From: Acidimicrobiia bacterium
GTDB taxonomy: Bacteria > Acidobacteriota > Terriglobia > Bryobacterales > Bryobacteraceae
NCBI GenBank assembly: GCA_016871315.1
Contig: VFZE01000003.1
Location: 62,001-126,000 of the forward strand
DNA length: 64,000 nt
Reading direction: 5' to 3'
Shown one piece after another: positions 33,361-42,190 of the stretch (the stretch's first letter is position 1; every line of letters starts with the position of its first letter). Below the pieces are notes generated by a model. It was not told where the DNA came from and did not search any database. It saw nothing but the letters and a program-made list of their open reading frames with translations. The translations under genes were made by a program, and so were the position numbers.

Positions 33361-33945
33361 ATGTATCCACCGAAGAACTTTCCACGAGGCCCACGCCCCA
33401 GAATCAGAGAGAACGTCAATGAAGCGATACGGTCGCGCGAAGTGCGTGCCGTGTTTCCTGACGGCGCCGTCGAAGTCCTGCCGACGCATGAAGCGGTTCG
33501 CAAGGCCAAGGATCTGGGTCTGGATTTGATCCTTGTGTCGCCGACGGCCGAGCCGCCCGTGGCCAAGGCGATGGATTACGGGCAGTGGCAGTACGAGAAC
33601 AAGAAGAAGCAGCACGACGCGCGCAAGAAGCAGCACGTGATTCAGGTGAAGGAGCTGAAGTTCCGCCCCAACACCGATGATCACGATTACGAGTTCAAGA
33701 AGAACCACGCGATCCGGTTCCTGAAGGAAGGCAACCGCGTGAAGGCGGTGGTACAGTTCCGCGGGCGGGAGATCGCGCACGTCGATCTGGGGGCCAATCT
33801 GCTGCGCCGTTTCGTGGATGACCTGGCCGGCATCGGCCACGTTGATGGCCAGATGAGACTGGAAGGCAGAAGCTACAACGTGATCATCAGCCCGGACAAA
33901 CAGACCGCCCCCAAAGAAGCCAAACCGAAGCAGAAGGGCGAGTGA
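33361..33945 (+). CDS. infC: translation initiation factor IF-3
   Basis: IF-3 binds the 30S subunit, checks initiator tRNA and start codon, and prevents premature 50S joining. The 194 residues show both domains: N-terminal RENVNEAIRSREVRAVFPDG with LDLILVSPTAEPPVAKAMDY, then the linker YENKKKQHDARKKQHV, and the C-terminal VKELKFRPNTDDHDYEFK with VKAVVQFRGREIAHVDLG. The start is an ordinary ATG, not the AUU or AUC often used to autoregulate infC. The usual neighbours rpmI and rplT are not downstream, an unlinked arrangement. A Lys-rich tail closes the protein. Confidence 0.96.
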   Translation: MYPPKNFPRGPRPRIRENVNEAIRSREVRAVFPDGAVEVLPTHEAVRKAKDLGLDLILVSPTAEPPVAKAMDYGQWQYENKKKQHDARKKQHVIQVKELKFRPNTDDHDYEFKKNHAIRFLKEGNRVKAVVQFRGREIAHVDLGANLLRRFVDDLAGIGHVDGQMRLEGRSYNVIISPDKQTAPKEAKPKQKGE

Positions 33946-33955
33946 GCCGGCGGTT

Positions 33956-34483
33956 TTAGTAGAAGAGGTACTTCCTCCACTGATCCTCGCCGTTGGCCAG
34001 CAGGCGCATGAGGTGGCGGCTGGTGTGGAGGCTGAAGGGGCGTGGCAGGCGTGCCAGACGGAATCCTGCCTCCTCCGGCGTGCGGTTTCCCTTGCGGTTA
34101 TTGCACGGGTGGCAGCAGGCCACCAGATTCTCCCAGGTGGACTCCCCGCTGCGCGAGCGCGGAATCACATGGTCGAGAGTCAGTTCGCCCGAGTTGCCTG
34201 TGAACAGGCAATACTGGCAGGTGTAGCGGTCGCGCATGAGGATGTTCTTGCGGGAAAGGGCACGGGTCTGGTGCGGGATGCGGCGGTATTCGAGCAGCCG
34301 GATGACGCTGGGCACGGGGAACTGCTGGCGCGCGGCGCGCAGGATGTACGGGGACACCTCCTCGGTGGCCGCCAGGCCCTTGAGCACAAGCACCACGGCC
34401 CTGCGGGCGGCGCACACATTGATCGGCTCATAGCTGGCGTTGAGCACGAGAACCGATTGATGAAGTCTGACGGCAGCGGACAT
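33956..34483 (-). CDS. HNH endonuclease
   Basis: A 175-residue protein starting MSAAVRLHQSVLVLNASYEP. The HNH site is visible: YTCQYCLFTGNSGELTLDHV, PRSRSGESTWENLVACC, then HPCNNRKGNRTPEEAG, with two CxxC zinc pairs around the His and Asn positions. This small stand-alone class (LHxxVLVLNASYEPI start) is widespread and of unclear function, possibly DNA repair or nicking. ATG 34483 lies directly after the comF stop, so the two are likely one transcript. Confidence 0.9.
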   Translation of the reverse strand: MSAAVRLHQSVLVLNASYEPINVCAARRAVVLVLKGLAATEEVSPYILRAARQQFPVPSVIRLLEYRRIPHQTRALSRKNILMRDRYTCQYCLFTGNSGELTLDHVIPRSRSGESTWENLVACCHPCNNRKGNRTPEEAGFRLARLPRPFSLHTSRHLMRLLANGEDQWRKYLFY

Positions 34484-34485
34484 GT

Positions 34486-35352
34486 TCAAGAAGCTCCCAG
34501 TGCAAAAGAGTGAGGCGCGCCAGCGCCGCGTGCGACAGTGAGTGATTCGGTCCATTGACGGCGGTCGGCGCGGGCTACGGTGAGCACGGTGACGCTGGCC
34601 GCGCCGGCGAGCTTCAGCGCCAACGCGCAGGCCCCGGCCGTTGCTCCGGTGGTGAGGACATCGTCGATCAGCAGCAGGTGGCGGCCTTGAATTTCACTCC
34701 GGCGGCGGACCTCGAAAGAGGCCGAGACGTTGAGGCGCCGCCCGGCGGCGGTGAGTTCGGCCTGCGGTCCGGTGTGGCGTCTGCGCCGGACGGGATGGCA
34801 GAGCGGGAGCCCGGCGCGGCGCGACACCACCCGGGCAAGCAGCTCGGCCTGGTTGAAGCCGCGTTGCCAGCGCCTGCGCCAATGCATCGGAACAGGCACA
34901 ACTAGATCGAAGCGGCGATCGAGCGGCAGCGCGCGCACAAGCAGGCGGCCGAGCGGCTGTGCCAGCGTGTGGATGCGTCCGTACTTGAACAGGTGAATCA
35001 AGCTCCGGAGCGGGCCATCGTAGGTTCCGAAGCTGTAGGCGCCGTCAAAGCCGAGCTGGCCGGAACGGCACAGCGCGCACTGGCCGTTTTCATCGAGCGG
35101 CCGCGGATTGAGAAAAGGAGCGCGGCAGGAGACGCAGAAATGTTCGGCCGCCATCGGTTCGACGGAACCAAGACAGGCGCGGCAGACGGGGTAGCGGGTT
35201 AGTTCGGCCAGCGGCTGATCACAGAGGCGGCAGTTGTCCGGCAAGACCAGGCCGAACAAACGACCCGCCAGCTTAGTCCAAACCGTTCGGTTAACGGCTG
35301 ACCTTGGGGAGAGCCATCTACTGGAGAAAACCCACCTCCTGGAGTAATTCAC
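34486..35352 (-). CDS. comF: ComF family protein (phosphoribosyltransferase-like)
   Basis: A 288-residue protein. An N-terminal zinc-ribbon-like part has CxxC pairs (NCRLCDQPL, VCRACLGSV, FCVSCRAPF, QCALCRSGQ). The PRTase-type domain contains YDGPLRSLIHLFKYGR, DLVVPVPMHWRRRWQRGFNQ and LLLIDDVLTTGAT, the PRPP-binding motif. ComF members are needed for DNA uptake in competent bacteria, and GntX-like members act in gluconate use; here the role is open. The frame starts about 50 bases before the conserved part, so the true start may be slightly downstream. Confidence 0.88.
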   Translation of the reverse strand: MNYSRRWVFSSRWLSPRSAVNRTVWTKLAGRLFGLVLPDNCRLCDQPLAELTRYPVCRACLGSVEPMAAEHFCVSCRAPFLNPRPLDENGQCALCRSGQLGFDGAYSFGTYDGPLRSLIHLFKYGRIHTLAQPLGRLLVRALPLDRRFDLVVPVPMHWRRRWQRGFNQAELLARVVSRRAGLPLCHPVRRRRHTGPQAELTAAGRRLNVSASFEVRRRSEIQGRHLLLIDDVLTTGATAGACALALKLAGAASVTVLTVARADRRQWTESLTVARGAGAPHSFALGAS

Positions 35353-35392
35353 ATTGTAGCAGGTGGGGCATCTGCGCCAATAGTGTCCGGGA

Positions 35393-38047
35393 TTATCGGG
35401 CCAGCTCAGCGGAGAGCTTGGCGCCGCCCATTTCGGCCAGCACGGCCTCCATCTTGACGGGCTTGCGCGAGGCGCGATCCACCCACACGGTCATGCGGTC
35501 GGCGCCGCCGTCGGCGGAGGTGATCTCGGCTTTGAAGGCGTCGAAGGTGCCGGCCGGGACAGTGACGCTTTCCGCGCCGGCGACTTTCAACTGAAGCAGC
35601 TTCTGACGTTGGCGCTGCAGATCGAAGTTGCGGAAGGTGGTCGTGTAGCCTTCGGCTAGCGGCAGCGTGGCGATCACCTGAAGCGCGCCGGGTCCATCGG
35701 CGAACAGCAACCCGCCGGTTTCCTTGTCCAAGGGGCGCTCGTTACCGCTCATGCTCATCTTGCCGGTCACTTTGGTGGCGCTGTAGTCGGCATCGACGGC
35801 AACCGGACCCTGGCGCACAGACCGTTTTTCGAGTACAAGCGATTCCGCGTTGAGGTGGCCGGTGTCTACCGCCTCGCCCATCGGAGTTTTCAACTTGTCG
35901 ATGGCAACCCACCTGCCATTCTCCTGTTTGATCTCGGTCGAGAGGTCGATCGCGATTTTCTGCGGACGCATTTCCATGGATGCTTTGTAGGTGTAAACAC
36001 CGGCGGCGAGCTTATGAGCCGGTTTGGGCAATCCCACTACGGAAGGATCGATGGCCTTGGCCAGCACCACCGATTGGGGATCGATGGTAATCTCCTTGAG
36101 GCGCTTGGCCACATTTTCAGGCATGGCGGACTGGTAGCGGCCGTCGAGGTGGCCGGCGAGGAACTTCTCCATCGCGGCGATGTAGGCGAGGTTATTGATG
36201 GGACGGGCGAAGCCGTGGCCTTCATCATCGGCGACCAGATACTCGACGGGGAAATTGCGGTCACGGAGGGCGACGACAATCTGATCGGATTCGAGTTTCT
36301 TCACGCGCGGATCGTTGGCGCCTTGCACGACCATCAGCGGCGTCTTGATGCGAGAGGCGGAGTGGAGCGGGGACTGGCGTTCCAGCTGCTTTTTGCCTTC
36401 CGGCGTGGAGGGATCGGCCATGCGGACGTGGAACATCTTGCGGATCGACTCCCAGTACGGAGGAATCGAGTCAAGCAGAGTGATCAGATTGGAGGGGGCG
36501 ACGATGGCGACCGCGGCGGCGTAGAGGTCCGGCGTAAAGGCGACGCCGGCGAGAGTGGCGTAACCGCCATAGGAGCCGCCCATGATCCCGATGCGCTTTT
36601 CATCGGCGACACCCTCCCCGATGAGATGCTTGACGCCCCAGGTGATGTCGTCCTGCATTTTCTGGCCCCATTCCTTGTTGCCGGCGTCGAGGAATTTCCG
36701 GCCGTACCCGGTGGAGCCGCGGAAATTGGGCTGGAGAACGGCGTAGCCGCGGTTGGCGAGGAACTGCGCCATCGGGCTGTAGCCCCAGACGTCGCGGCCC
36801 CATGGTCCGCCGTGCGGCAGCGCGATCAGCGGCAGCTTCTTCGGCGGCAGCCCCTTGGGCAGCGTGAGATACGCTGGGATTTCAAGCCCGTCAGAGGATT
36901 TGTAGCGGATGACGGTCATCTTCGAAAGCGCCTCGCGGGGCAGCTTTTCCCGGATCTTGTACTGCAGCTCGAGTTTCTTTTTGGCGCGGTCAAAGAGGTA
37001 GGTCTCGCCGGGCTCGGCATCGCTGAAGGCGGAGACAAGGAACAACTGTTCCTCCCTGGTGCGCGAACCGAGGTTGACTTGCATTCCGGGCAGTTTGGAC
37101 TCCAGCCATTTATGGTCGGTTTCGAAGGTCCTGTTTTTCCAGAAGATCTTGCGCCGGTCATCCATGTAGACCGTGGCGATCAGCTCATCGGTCAGTTCGG
37201 AGAACTGAGCGAAGCCGAAGTCGACGCGCTTATCGGGATCCGATTCCACGAATTGAGTTTGGCCGGTGGCCGGATCGAGCAGCACGAGCTGGGAGAGATC
37301 GACGCCGCCCGTGCTGTTCTCCATGTAGACGCGCTTGTTTTCCTTGTCGAAGCGGATCGGGGTACAGGTTTCCAGCACACCGCAGGAGAAGATTTTTGTG
37401 AAGCCGTTGGCGTCGGCGCGCAGGATTTCGTTGTCGCCGTTGTCGGCGGCGCGGGTAGCCAGGCGTAGCTCGCCTTTGTTGTCGAAGATGTAGGCGGTGA
37501 GGCGGTCCGTATTCTTGCGGAGAAGAGTGCGCTCCCCGGTGGAGATCTTCAACTTATGGAGATCGTGCCAGGCTTTGTCACGGTCGTTGAGACCGATGTA
37601 CATGGCGTCCGGATCCGTCTTGGGCAGCGAGTAGATCATAGTGCGGACGCCCTTAATATCGGTGACGTTGCGGGTTTTGGGAACGTCGGTTCCTTCGCCG
37701 GGCTTCTCGTTGGGATCCACCGCGAAGACGTTGAAATTTTCGTCTCCGGCCTGGTCCTGCACATAGAGGATGAAACGGGAATCGCGGCTCCAGAAGTAGC
37801 CCATGACGGGCCGCTTGGTCTCGGCGGTCACCGGCTTGGCGGCGGAGAAAGGCTCGGTGGTCTTTTTCACCCAGACATTACGCGCACCCTTGTGTGGCTT
37901 GAGGAAGGAGATGCTCTTTCCGTCGGGGGAGATTTGGGCTCCGCCGATCTCGACTTCGCCGACGAACAGGTCGCGATCGACTAGCGGGGGCAACTGGGCC
38001 AACCCGGGTAAGGCAAGGCAGGCTACGGCAAGAAATAGGTTTCTCAT
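35393..38047 (-). CDS. S9 family prolyl oligopeptidase-like peptidase, exported
   Basis: An 884-residue enzyme. Signal peptide: RNLFLAVACLALPGLAQ. Residues 25-370 form a beta-propeller (IGGAQISPDGKSISFLKP, GYFWSRDSRFILYVQD). The alpha/beta hydrolase domain at 370-630 carries the nucleophile in IMGGSYGGYATL (Ser492), with Asp579 in QGANDPRVK and His611 in DDEGHGFARP. The C-terminal 190 residues form an extra domain (LAEGYTTTFRNFDLQRQRQK, VTVPAGTFDAFKAEI, MTVWVDRASRKPVKMEA) that looks like a DUF3108-type beta domain and is not standard in S9 enzymes. It should hydrolyse short peptides in the periplasm. Confidence 0.9.
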   Translation of the reverse strand: MRNLFLAVACLALPGLAQLPPLVDRDLFVGEVEIGGAQISPDGKSISFLKPHKGARNVWVKKTTEPFSAAKPVTAETKRPVMGYFWSRDSRFILYVQDQAGDENFNVFAVDPNEKPGEGTDVPKTRNVTDIKGVRTMIYSLPKTDPDAMYIGLNDRDKAWHDLHKLKISTGERTLLRKNTDRLTAYIFDNKGELRLATRAADNGDNEILRADANGFTKIFSCGVLETCTPIRFDKENKRVYMENSTGGVDLSQLVLLDPATGQTQFVESDPDKRVDFGFAQFSELTDELIATVYMDDRRKIFWKNRTFETDHKWLESKLPGMQVNLGSRTREEQLFLVSAFSDAEPGETYLFDRAKKKLELQYKIREKLPREALSKMTVIRYKSSDGLEIPAYLTLPKGLPPKKLPLIALPHGGPWGRDVWGYSPMAQFLANRGYAVLQPNFRGSTGYGRKFLDAGNKEWGQKMQDDITWGVKHLIGEGVADEKRIGIMGGSYGGYATLAGVAFTPDLYAAAVAIVAPSNLITLLDSIPPYWESIRKMFHVRMADPSTPEGKKQLERQSPLHSASRIKTPLMVVQGANDPRVKKLESDQIVVALRDRNFPVEYLVADDEGHGFARPINNLAYIAAMEKFLAGHLDGRYQSAMPENVAKRLKEITIDPQSVVLAKAIDPSVVGLPKPAHKLAAGVYTYKASMEMRPQKIAIDLSTEIKQENGRWVAIDKLKTPMGEAVDTGHLNAESLVLEKRSVRQGPVAVDADYSATKVTGKMSMSGNERPLDKETGGLLFADGPGALQVIATLPLAEGYTTTFRNFDLQRQRQKLLQLKVAGAESVTVPAGTFDAFKAEITSADGGADRMTVWVDRASRKPVKMEAVLAEMGGAKLSAELAR

Positions 38048-38085
38048 ACTTGATAACGACGATAGCAGAGTCAGGTTTGTGCCAC

Positions 38086-38102
38086 AAAAGTTCGGAACTT
38101 TT
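38086..38102. promoter_or_regulatory. perfect 8-base-arm palindrome in a divergent promoter region
   Basis: AAAAGTTC (38086-38093), one central G, and GAACTTTT (38095-38102) form a 17-base dyad midway between the S9 peptidase start (38047, minus) and the next gene (38133, plus). On the minus strand a TTGTGG, 17-base spacer and TATCGT pair could be the peptidase promoter, with its -35 box next to the dyad. It looks like a repressor or activator site. Confidence 0.4.
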
Positions 38103-38132
38103 TGTTACCGGCCGCCGTAATAGTTAACTGGA

Positions 38133-38834
38133 ATGAAATCAGTCTGGGTGGCGACCCTGGCAATAGCCTCCGCCGGAAGCCTGGCGGCAAGAGATCTGCG
38201 CAAGGCGGTCGAGGTGGTGACGGCGGAAACGTTGACCTTCTCCCCGGGCGGGACGATCCGGATCGACGACTCCTTCGGCCAATTGAACGTGGAAGGCTGG
38301 GAGCGGGACGAGGTGGAACTGCGGGTGGTCCGGCGGACGCAATGGCATTACGAGCCGGAAGACGCCTGGAAGGCGAAGCAGCAGTTGCAGCGGATCACGG
38401 TGGAAACCACGCGGTGGGGTCAGGATCTGACGATCTTGACGAGGTTTCCGCGCCCGAGTCTCTACTTGCCGTTCGGAGGGCGTAGCAATCTGCACATGGA
38501 GTACGGCATCAAGGTGCCGCGGAAAGCCACCCTGCGGATCCGTCACTCGGCGGGCGAGGTGAACGTACAGGGGGTGGATGCGAGCATCGATATCCAGAAC
38601 AAAGTAGGCGAAGTTTCCCTGCGCTTGCCGGATCGCGAAGGCTACGACATCAGCGCGGAAACGAAGATCGGGGACGTGGACTCATCGCTCGAAGGCCGCA
38701 CAAAGCGGACGCGGGTGTTCGGAGCCAGCTTTTCCGGTTCGCCTCGTGGGGGAGGGAAGAACGTAACGGTCCGGGTGAAAGTGGGCATGATTTACCTGGG
38801 CAAGTGGCGGGAGCCGGTCTCCGGACGGCGCTGA
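38133..38834 (+). CDS. exported DUF4097-like (adhesin/GIN-type) beta-helix protein
   Basis: A 233-residue protein with a signal peptide (SVWVATLAIASAGSLAA). The body has the repetitive strand pattern of DUF4097/GIN domains: GGTIRIDDSFGQLNVEGWER, DEVELRVVRRT, ATLRIRHSAGEVNVQGVDAS, IDIQNKVGEVSLRLPD and ISAETKIGDVDSSLEGR. These proteins are short right-handed beta solenoids often tied to envelope stress or anti-sigma operons, with no known enzyme activity. It precedes the two-component genes by about 50 bases on the same strand. Confidence 0.8.
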   Translation: MKSVWVATLAIASAGSLAARDLRKAVEVVTAETLTFSPGGTIRIDDSFGQLNVEGWERDEVELRVVRRTQWHYEPEDAWKAKQQLQRITVETTRWGQDLTILTRFPRPSLYLPFGGRSNLHMEYGIKVPRKATLRIRHSAGEVNVQGVDASIDIQNKVGEVSLRLPDREGYDISAETKIGDVDSSLEGRTKRTRVFGASFSGSPRGGGKNVTVRVKVGMIYLGKWREPVSGRR

Positions 38835-38883
38835 CTTCGTGGCTGTGGCTGGCTCTGGTGTGAGAAAATCGCACTCTCACTCG

Positions 38884-40245
38884 ATGAAAGCGCGGGCACG
38901 CAGCATCCTGATTGCCGACGATCAGCCGCATGTGCTGGAAGCGCTGCGTCTGCTGCTGAAGCCGGAAGGCTACAAGATCGAGACGGCATCCTCGCCGGCG
39001 GCGGTGCTGGCAGCAGTGGAGGCAAGCGATTTTGACGTCGTGCTGATGGACCTGAACTACGCGCGCGACACGACGTCGGGCGCCGAGGGGCTGGACCTGC
39101 TGAAGCAACTGCGGACCATGGACGCCACTCTGGGCGTCGTGGTGATGACGGCGTGGGGCAGCATCGAGCTGGCGGTACAGGTGATGCAGCAGGGGGCGCG
39201 CGATTTCATCCAGAAGCCGTGGGAGAACCACCGGCTGCTGGCGACGCTCGGCACGCAGATGGCGCTGACCGAGGCGCTGCGGCGGGGCCAGCGGCTGGAG
39301 GAAGAGAACCTGTCGCTGCGCGGGGACTCCGGGGTGACGATGATCGCGCGTTCGGCGGCCATGCAGCCGGTACTGCAACTCATCGCCCGGGTTGGCCCGT
39401 CTGAGGCCAACGTGCTGATCACGGGCGCGCATGGAACCGGCAAGGGCGTGGTGGCGCAGGCCCTGCATGAAGCCTCCGCGCGCGCCGGCCGGCCACTGGT
39501 GACGGTGAACACGGGCGGGCTGGCCGAGAACCTCTTTGAAAGCGAGCTGTTCGGCCACGTGAAGGGCGCCTTCACGGATGCCCGCACGGACCGTGTCGGA
39601 CGGTTCGAGCTGGCCGACGGCGGGACGCTTTTCCTCGACGAGATCGCGAATCTGCCTATGGCGCAGCAGGCGCGGCTGTTGCGCGTGCTGGAGACGGGCG
39701 AGTTTGAGCGGGTGGGCTCGTCGCGCACGCGGCGCGCCGGCGTGCGGATTCTTTCCGCGACAAACGCGAACCTTGGCGAGGAGGTGGCGGCCGGGCGGTT
39801 CCGCGAGGATCTGCTGTTCCGGCTGAACACGGTGGAGGTTCGGGTGCCGCCCCTGCGTGAGCGGAGGGAAGATATCGGGGAGCTCGCCGCGCATTTTCTG
39901 AAAGAGCATGCCGAACGCTACCGAAAACGAATCAGCGGGATGGAGGCCGGCGCGATGCAGGCGCTCATGAGTCACGACTGGCCTGGTAACGTGCGCGAAC
40001 TGGACCACGCGATGGAGCGGGCGGTGCTGATGGCGGCCGGAGAAACGATTCGCGCGGCGGACATCACGCTGCGGGCGGCGCGCGAGGCGGCCGGACGCTT
40101 GGAGGATATGAGCCTGGAAGAGGTGGAGGCGTTCCTGATCATGAAGGCGCTCGCGCGCTATCAGGGCAACGTGAGCCAGGCGGCGGGAGCGCTCGGGTTG
40201 AGCCGCAGCGCGCTGTACCGGCGCATCCAACGGTACGGGCTATGA
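38884..40245 (+). CDS. NtrC/NtrX-like sigma-54 response regulator (GAFTDA variant)
   Basis: A 453-residue regulator. The receiver has the acidic pair Asp12-Asp13 (ILIADDQPHVLEA) and the phosphoacceptor Asp56 in VVLMDLNYA. The AAA+ domain has Walker A GAHGTGKG at 181-188, Walker B LFLDEIANLPM, and the sigma-54 contact loop reads GAFTDA (228-233) instead of GAFTGA. The C-terminal Fis helix-turn-helix is YQGNVSQAAGALGLSRSAL. Substitutions in this loop often weaken contact with sigma-54, so some such proteins act differently. It overlaps the kinase gene by four bases, so the pair is coupled. Confidence 0.92.
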   Translation: MKARARSILIADDQPHVLEALRLLLKPEGYKIETASSPAAVLAAVEASDFDVVLMDLNYARDTTSGAEGLDLLKQLRTMDATLGVVVMTAWGSIELAVQVMQQGARDFIQKPWENHRLLATLGTQMALTEALRRGQRLEEENLSLRGDSGVTMIARSAAMQPVLQLIARVGPSEANVLITGAHGTGKGVVAQALHEASARAGRPLVTVNTGGLAENLFESELFGHVKGAFTDARTDRVGRFELADGGTLFLDEIANLPMAQQARLLRVLETGEFERVGSSRTRRAGVRILSATNANLGEEVAAGRFREDLLFRLNTVEVRVPPLRERREDIGELAAHFLKEHAERYRKRISGMEAGAMQALMSHDWPGNVRELDHAMERAVLMAAGETIRAADITLRAAREAAGRLEDMSLEEVEAFLIMKALARYQGNVSQAAGALGLSRSALYRRIQRYGL

Positions 40246-41576
40246 AGGAAGGCAAGCGGCGGCGTCCGCGGATCAGCTTTGAGACGCGGCTGACCCTGCT
40301 TGCGCTGGCGGCGGGATTCCCGGCAATCGGGGCGAGCTTCCTCATTCTGTGGCTGGGCGGCTATTCCGGCAAGGTGCAGGTGACGGTAATGGTGCTGCTG
40401 ACGGGCATCTGGCTGGGATGCGCCTTCGCGCTGCGCGAGCGGCTGATCCGGCCGCTGCAAACGGTGTCCAACCTGCTGGCTGCGCTGCAGGAAGGAGACT
40501 ATTCGATCCGCGCGCGGGGGAGCCGGGAGATGGACGCCCTCGACGAAGTCTACCGTGAAGTGAATCTGTTGAGCCAGACGCTGCAGGAGCAGCGGCTGGG
40601 GGCGCTGGAGGCGACGGCCCTGCTGCGCACGGTGATGGCGGAGATCGACGTGGCGGTGTTCACGTTTGACGAAGAGAACCGGCTGCGGCTGGTCAACCGG
40701 GCCGGGGAAACGCTGCTGGGGATGCCGGCGGAGCGGATGCTGGGGCGGAGCGCTGTCGAGTTGGGGTTGGAGGACTGTTTAGAAGGGGCATCGCCTCGGG
40801 CGGTGGCGCGGTCGTTTCCGGCGGGCGCGGGACGGTGGGGAATCCGTCTGGGGGCGTTCCGGGAGGGCGGGCTTCCGCACCGTCTGCTGGTGATCGAGGA
40901 TCTGACGCGCACGCTGCGTGAAGAGGAGCTGCAGGCGTGGAAACGCCTGGTGCGCGTGATGGGGCATGAGCTGAACAACTCGCTGGCTCCGATACGTTCG
41001 ATTGCGGGGAGCCTGTCGAAGCTGATCGAGCGGGAGCCGCCGCCGCCGGACTGGCGCGAGGATGCACAGCGCGGGCTGAACGTGATCGCCGGACGCACGG
41101 AGGCGCTGACGCGGTTCATGGAATCGTATGCGCGGCTGGCGCGGCTGCCGGCGCCGAACATGACGACGATCCGGGTGCAGGAATGGACCGAGCGCGTGGC
41201 GGGCCTGGAAACGCGCGTGCCGGTGCGCCTGGAGCAGTGCGAAGAGGCAAGCGTGCGCGGTGACGGCGACCAGCTGGATCAGCTGCTGATCAATCTGGTA
41301 CGCAATGGAGCGGATGCTTCGGCGGAAACCGGCGGCGAGGTGTCGATCGGGTGGCAGCGGCGTGGCAAGCACTTAGAGGTGTGGGTGCGGGATCAAGGAC
41401 ACGGGCTCACGAACACCGCCAACCTGTTTGTTCCTTTTTTCACCACCAAGCCGGGAGGAAGCGGGATCGGGCTGGTGCTGTGCCGGCAGATCGCCGAGGC
41501 GCACGGGGGAGACCTGGAGTTACGGAATCGGGAGGAAACAAGAGGGTGCGAAGCACTACTACGGCTGCCCGGCTGA
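40242..41576 (+). CDS. NtrY-like sensor histidine kinase
   Basis: A 444-residue membrane kinase. Two membrane helices lie near 16-40 and 46-64 with almost no periplasmic loop. A HAMP segment follows (RERLIRPLQTVSNLLAALQE), then a PAS-like domain (DVAVFTFDEENRLRLVNRAG), the HisKA motif VMGHELNNSLAPIRSIAGSL with His242, and an HATPase domain (QLDQLLINLVRNGADAS, VRDQGHGL, FFTTKPGGSGIGL). It should phosphorylate the regulator encoded just before it. The lack of an external sensor region suggests an internal or membrane signal. Confidence 0.93.
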   Translation: MKEGKRRRPRISFETRLTLLALAAGFPAIGASFLILWLGGYSGKVQVTVMVLLTGIWLGCAFALRERLIRPLQTVSNLLAALQEGDYSIRARGSREMDALDEVYREVNLLSQTLQEQRLGALEATALLRTVMAEIDVAVFTFDEENRLRLVNRAGETLLGMPAERMLGRSAVELGLEDCLEGASPRAVARSFPAGAGRWGIRLGAFREGGLPHRLLVIEDLTRTLREEELQAWKRLVRVMGHELNNSLAPIRSIAGSLSKLIEREPPPPDWREDAQRGLNVIAGRTEALTRFMESYARLARLPAPNMTTIRVQEWTERVAGLETRVPVRLEQCEEASVRGDGDQLDQLLINLVRNGADASAETGGEVSIGWQRRGKHLEVWVRDQGHGLTNTANLFVPFFTTKPGGSGIGLVLCRQIAEAHGGDLELRNREETRGCEALLRLPG

Positions 41577-42187
41577 GAGCGAACGGGTTCAACGAGCCGG
41601 AATTGCGTGAACTGAAGCGGCTGTCGAAGCCGAGCTTGGTCCAGCGGTTCCTGGACGATGAGCTCGGTTACAACAAAGAGCCGCACGGGCCGACGTGCCG
41701 TTCTCCGCGGCGCGTGCTGCGTGACCGTGTCGCGCAGTGCATGGAAGGGGCGCTGGTGGCGGCGGCGGCGCTGGAGGCCAACGGCTACCCGGCGCTGCTG
41801 ATGGACCTGGAGGCCACGCGCGACGACGATCATGTGCTGGCCGTGTTCCGGCAGGACGGCTGCTGGGGCGCGGTGGCGAAGTCGAACTATTCGGGGCTGC
41901 GATTCCGCGAGCCGGTTTACCGGACGCTGCGCGAACTGGCGATCTCCTACTTCGAGCATTACTACAACCCGCGCGGCGAAAAGACGCTGCGGCGCTATTC
42001 TCGCCCGCTGGCCTTGAAGCGGTTCGATCATTTGGGATGGCGGACGTCGGAAGAGGACCTGTGGGAGATCCCGGCGGCATTGTGCGAAGCGGTCCACGAT
42101 TCGCTGCTGACGCCCAAGCAGGCGAAGGGGCTGAGCCGGATGGACAGGAGGCTGTATGAGGCTGGGCGTGTAGGGGCGGCGTTGTAG
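41546..42187 (+). CDS. transglutaminase-like fold protein, translationally coupled to the kinase
   Basis: Reading starts at GTG 41546, ten bases after a good ribosome site (GGAGG at 41531-41535) inside the 3' end of the kinase gene. This gives 213 residues and a 31-base overlap. Conserved-looking features are TCRSPRRVLRDRVAQCMEGA, a histidine in DDDHVLAVF and an acidic stretch before it, giving a Cys-His-Asp order like the transglutaminase/papain fold. It ends in RYSRPLALKRFDHLGWRTSE and a basic tail. No signal peptide. Function unknown; position implies a third part of the two-component operon. Confidence 0.65.
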   Translation: MRSTTTAARLRANGFNEPELRELKRLSKPSLVQRFLDDELGYNKEPHGPTCRSPRRVLRDRVAQCMEGALVAAAALEANGYPALLMDLEATRDDDHVLAVFRQDGCWGAVAKSNYSGLRFREPVYRTLRELAISYFEHYYNPRGEKTLRRYSRPLALKRFDHLGWRTSEEDLWEIPAALCEAVHDSLLTPKQAKGLSRMDRRLYEAGRVGAAL

Positions 42188-42190
42188 AAG

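Noticed and set aside
38048-38090. Sigma-54 promoter from a TGGCAC sequence on the minus strand upstream of the S9 peptidase
   Set aside because: The GC of any -12 element falls 16 bases after the GG instead of the required 10.
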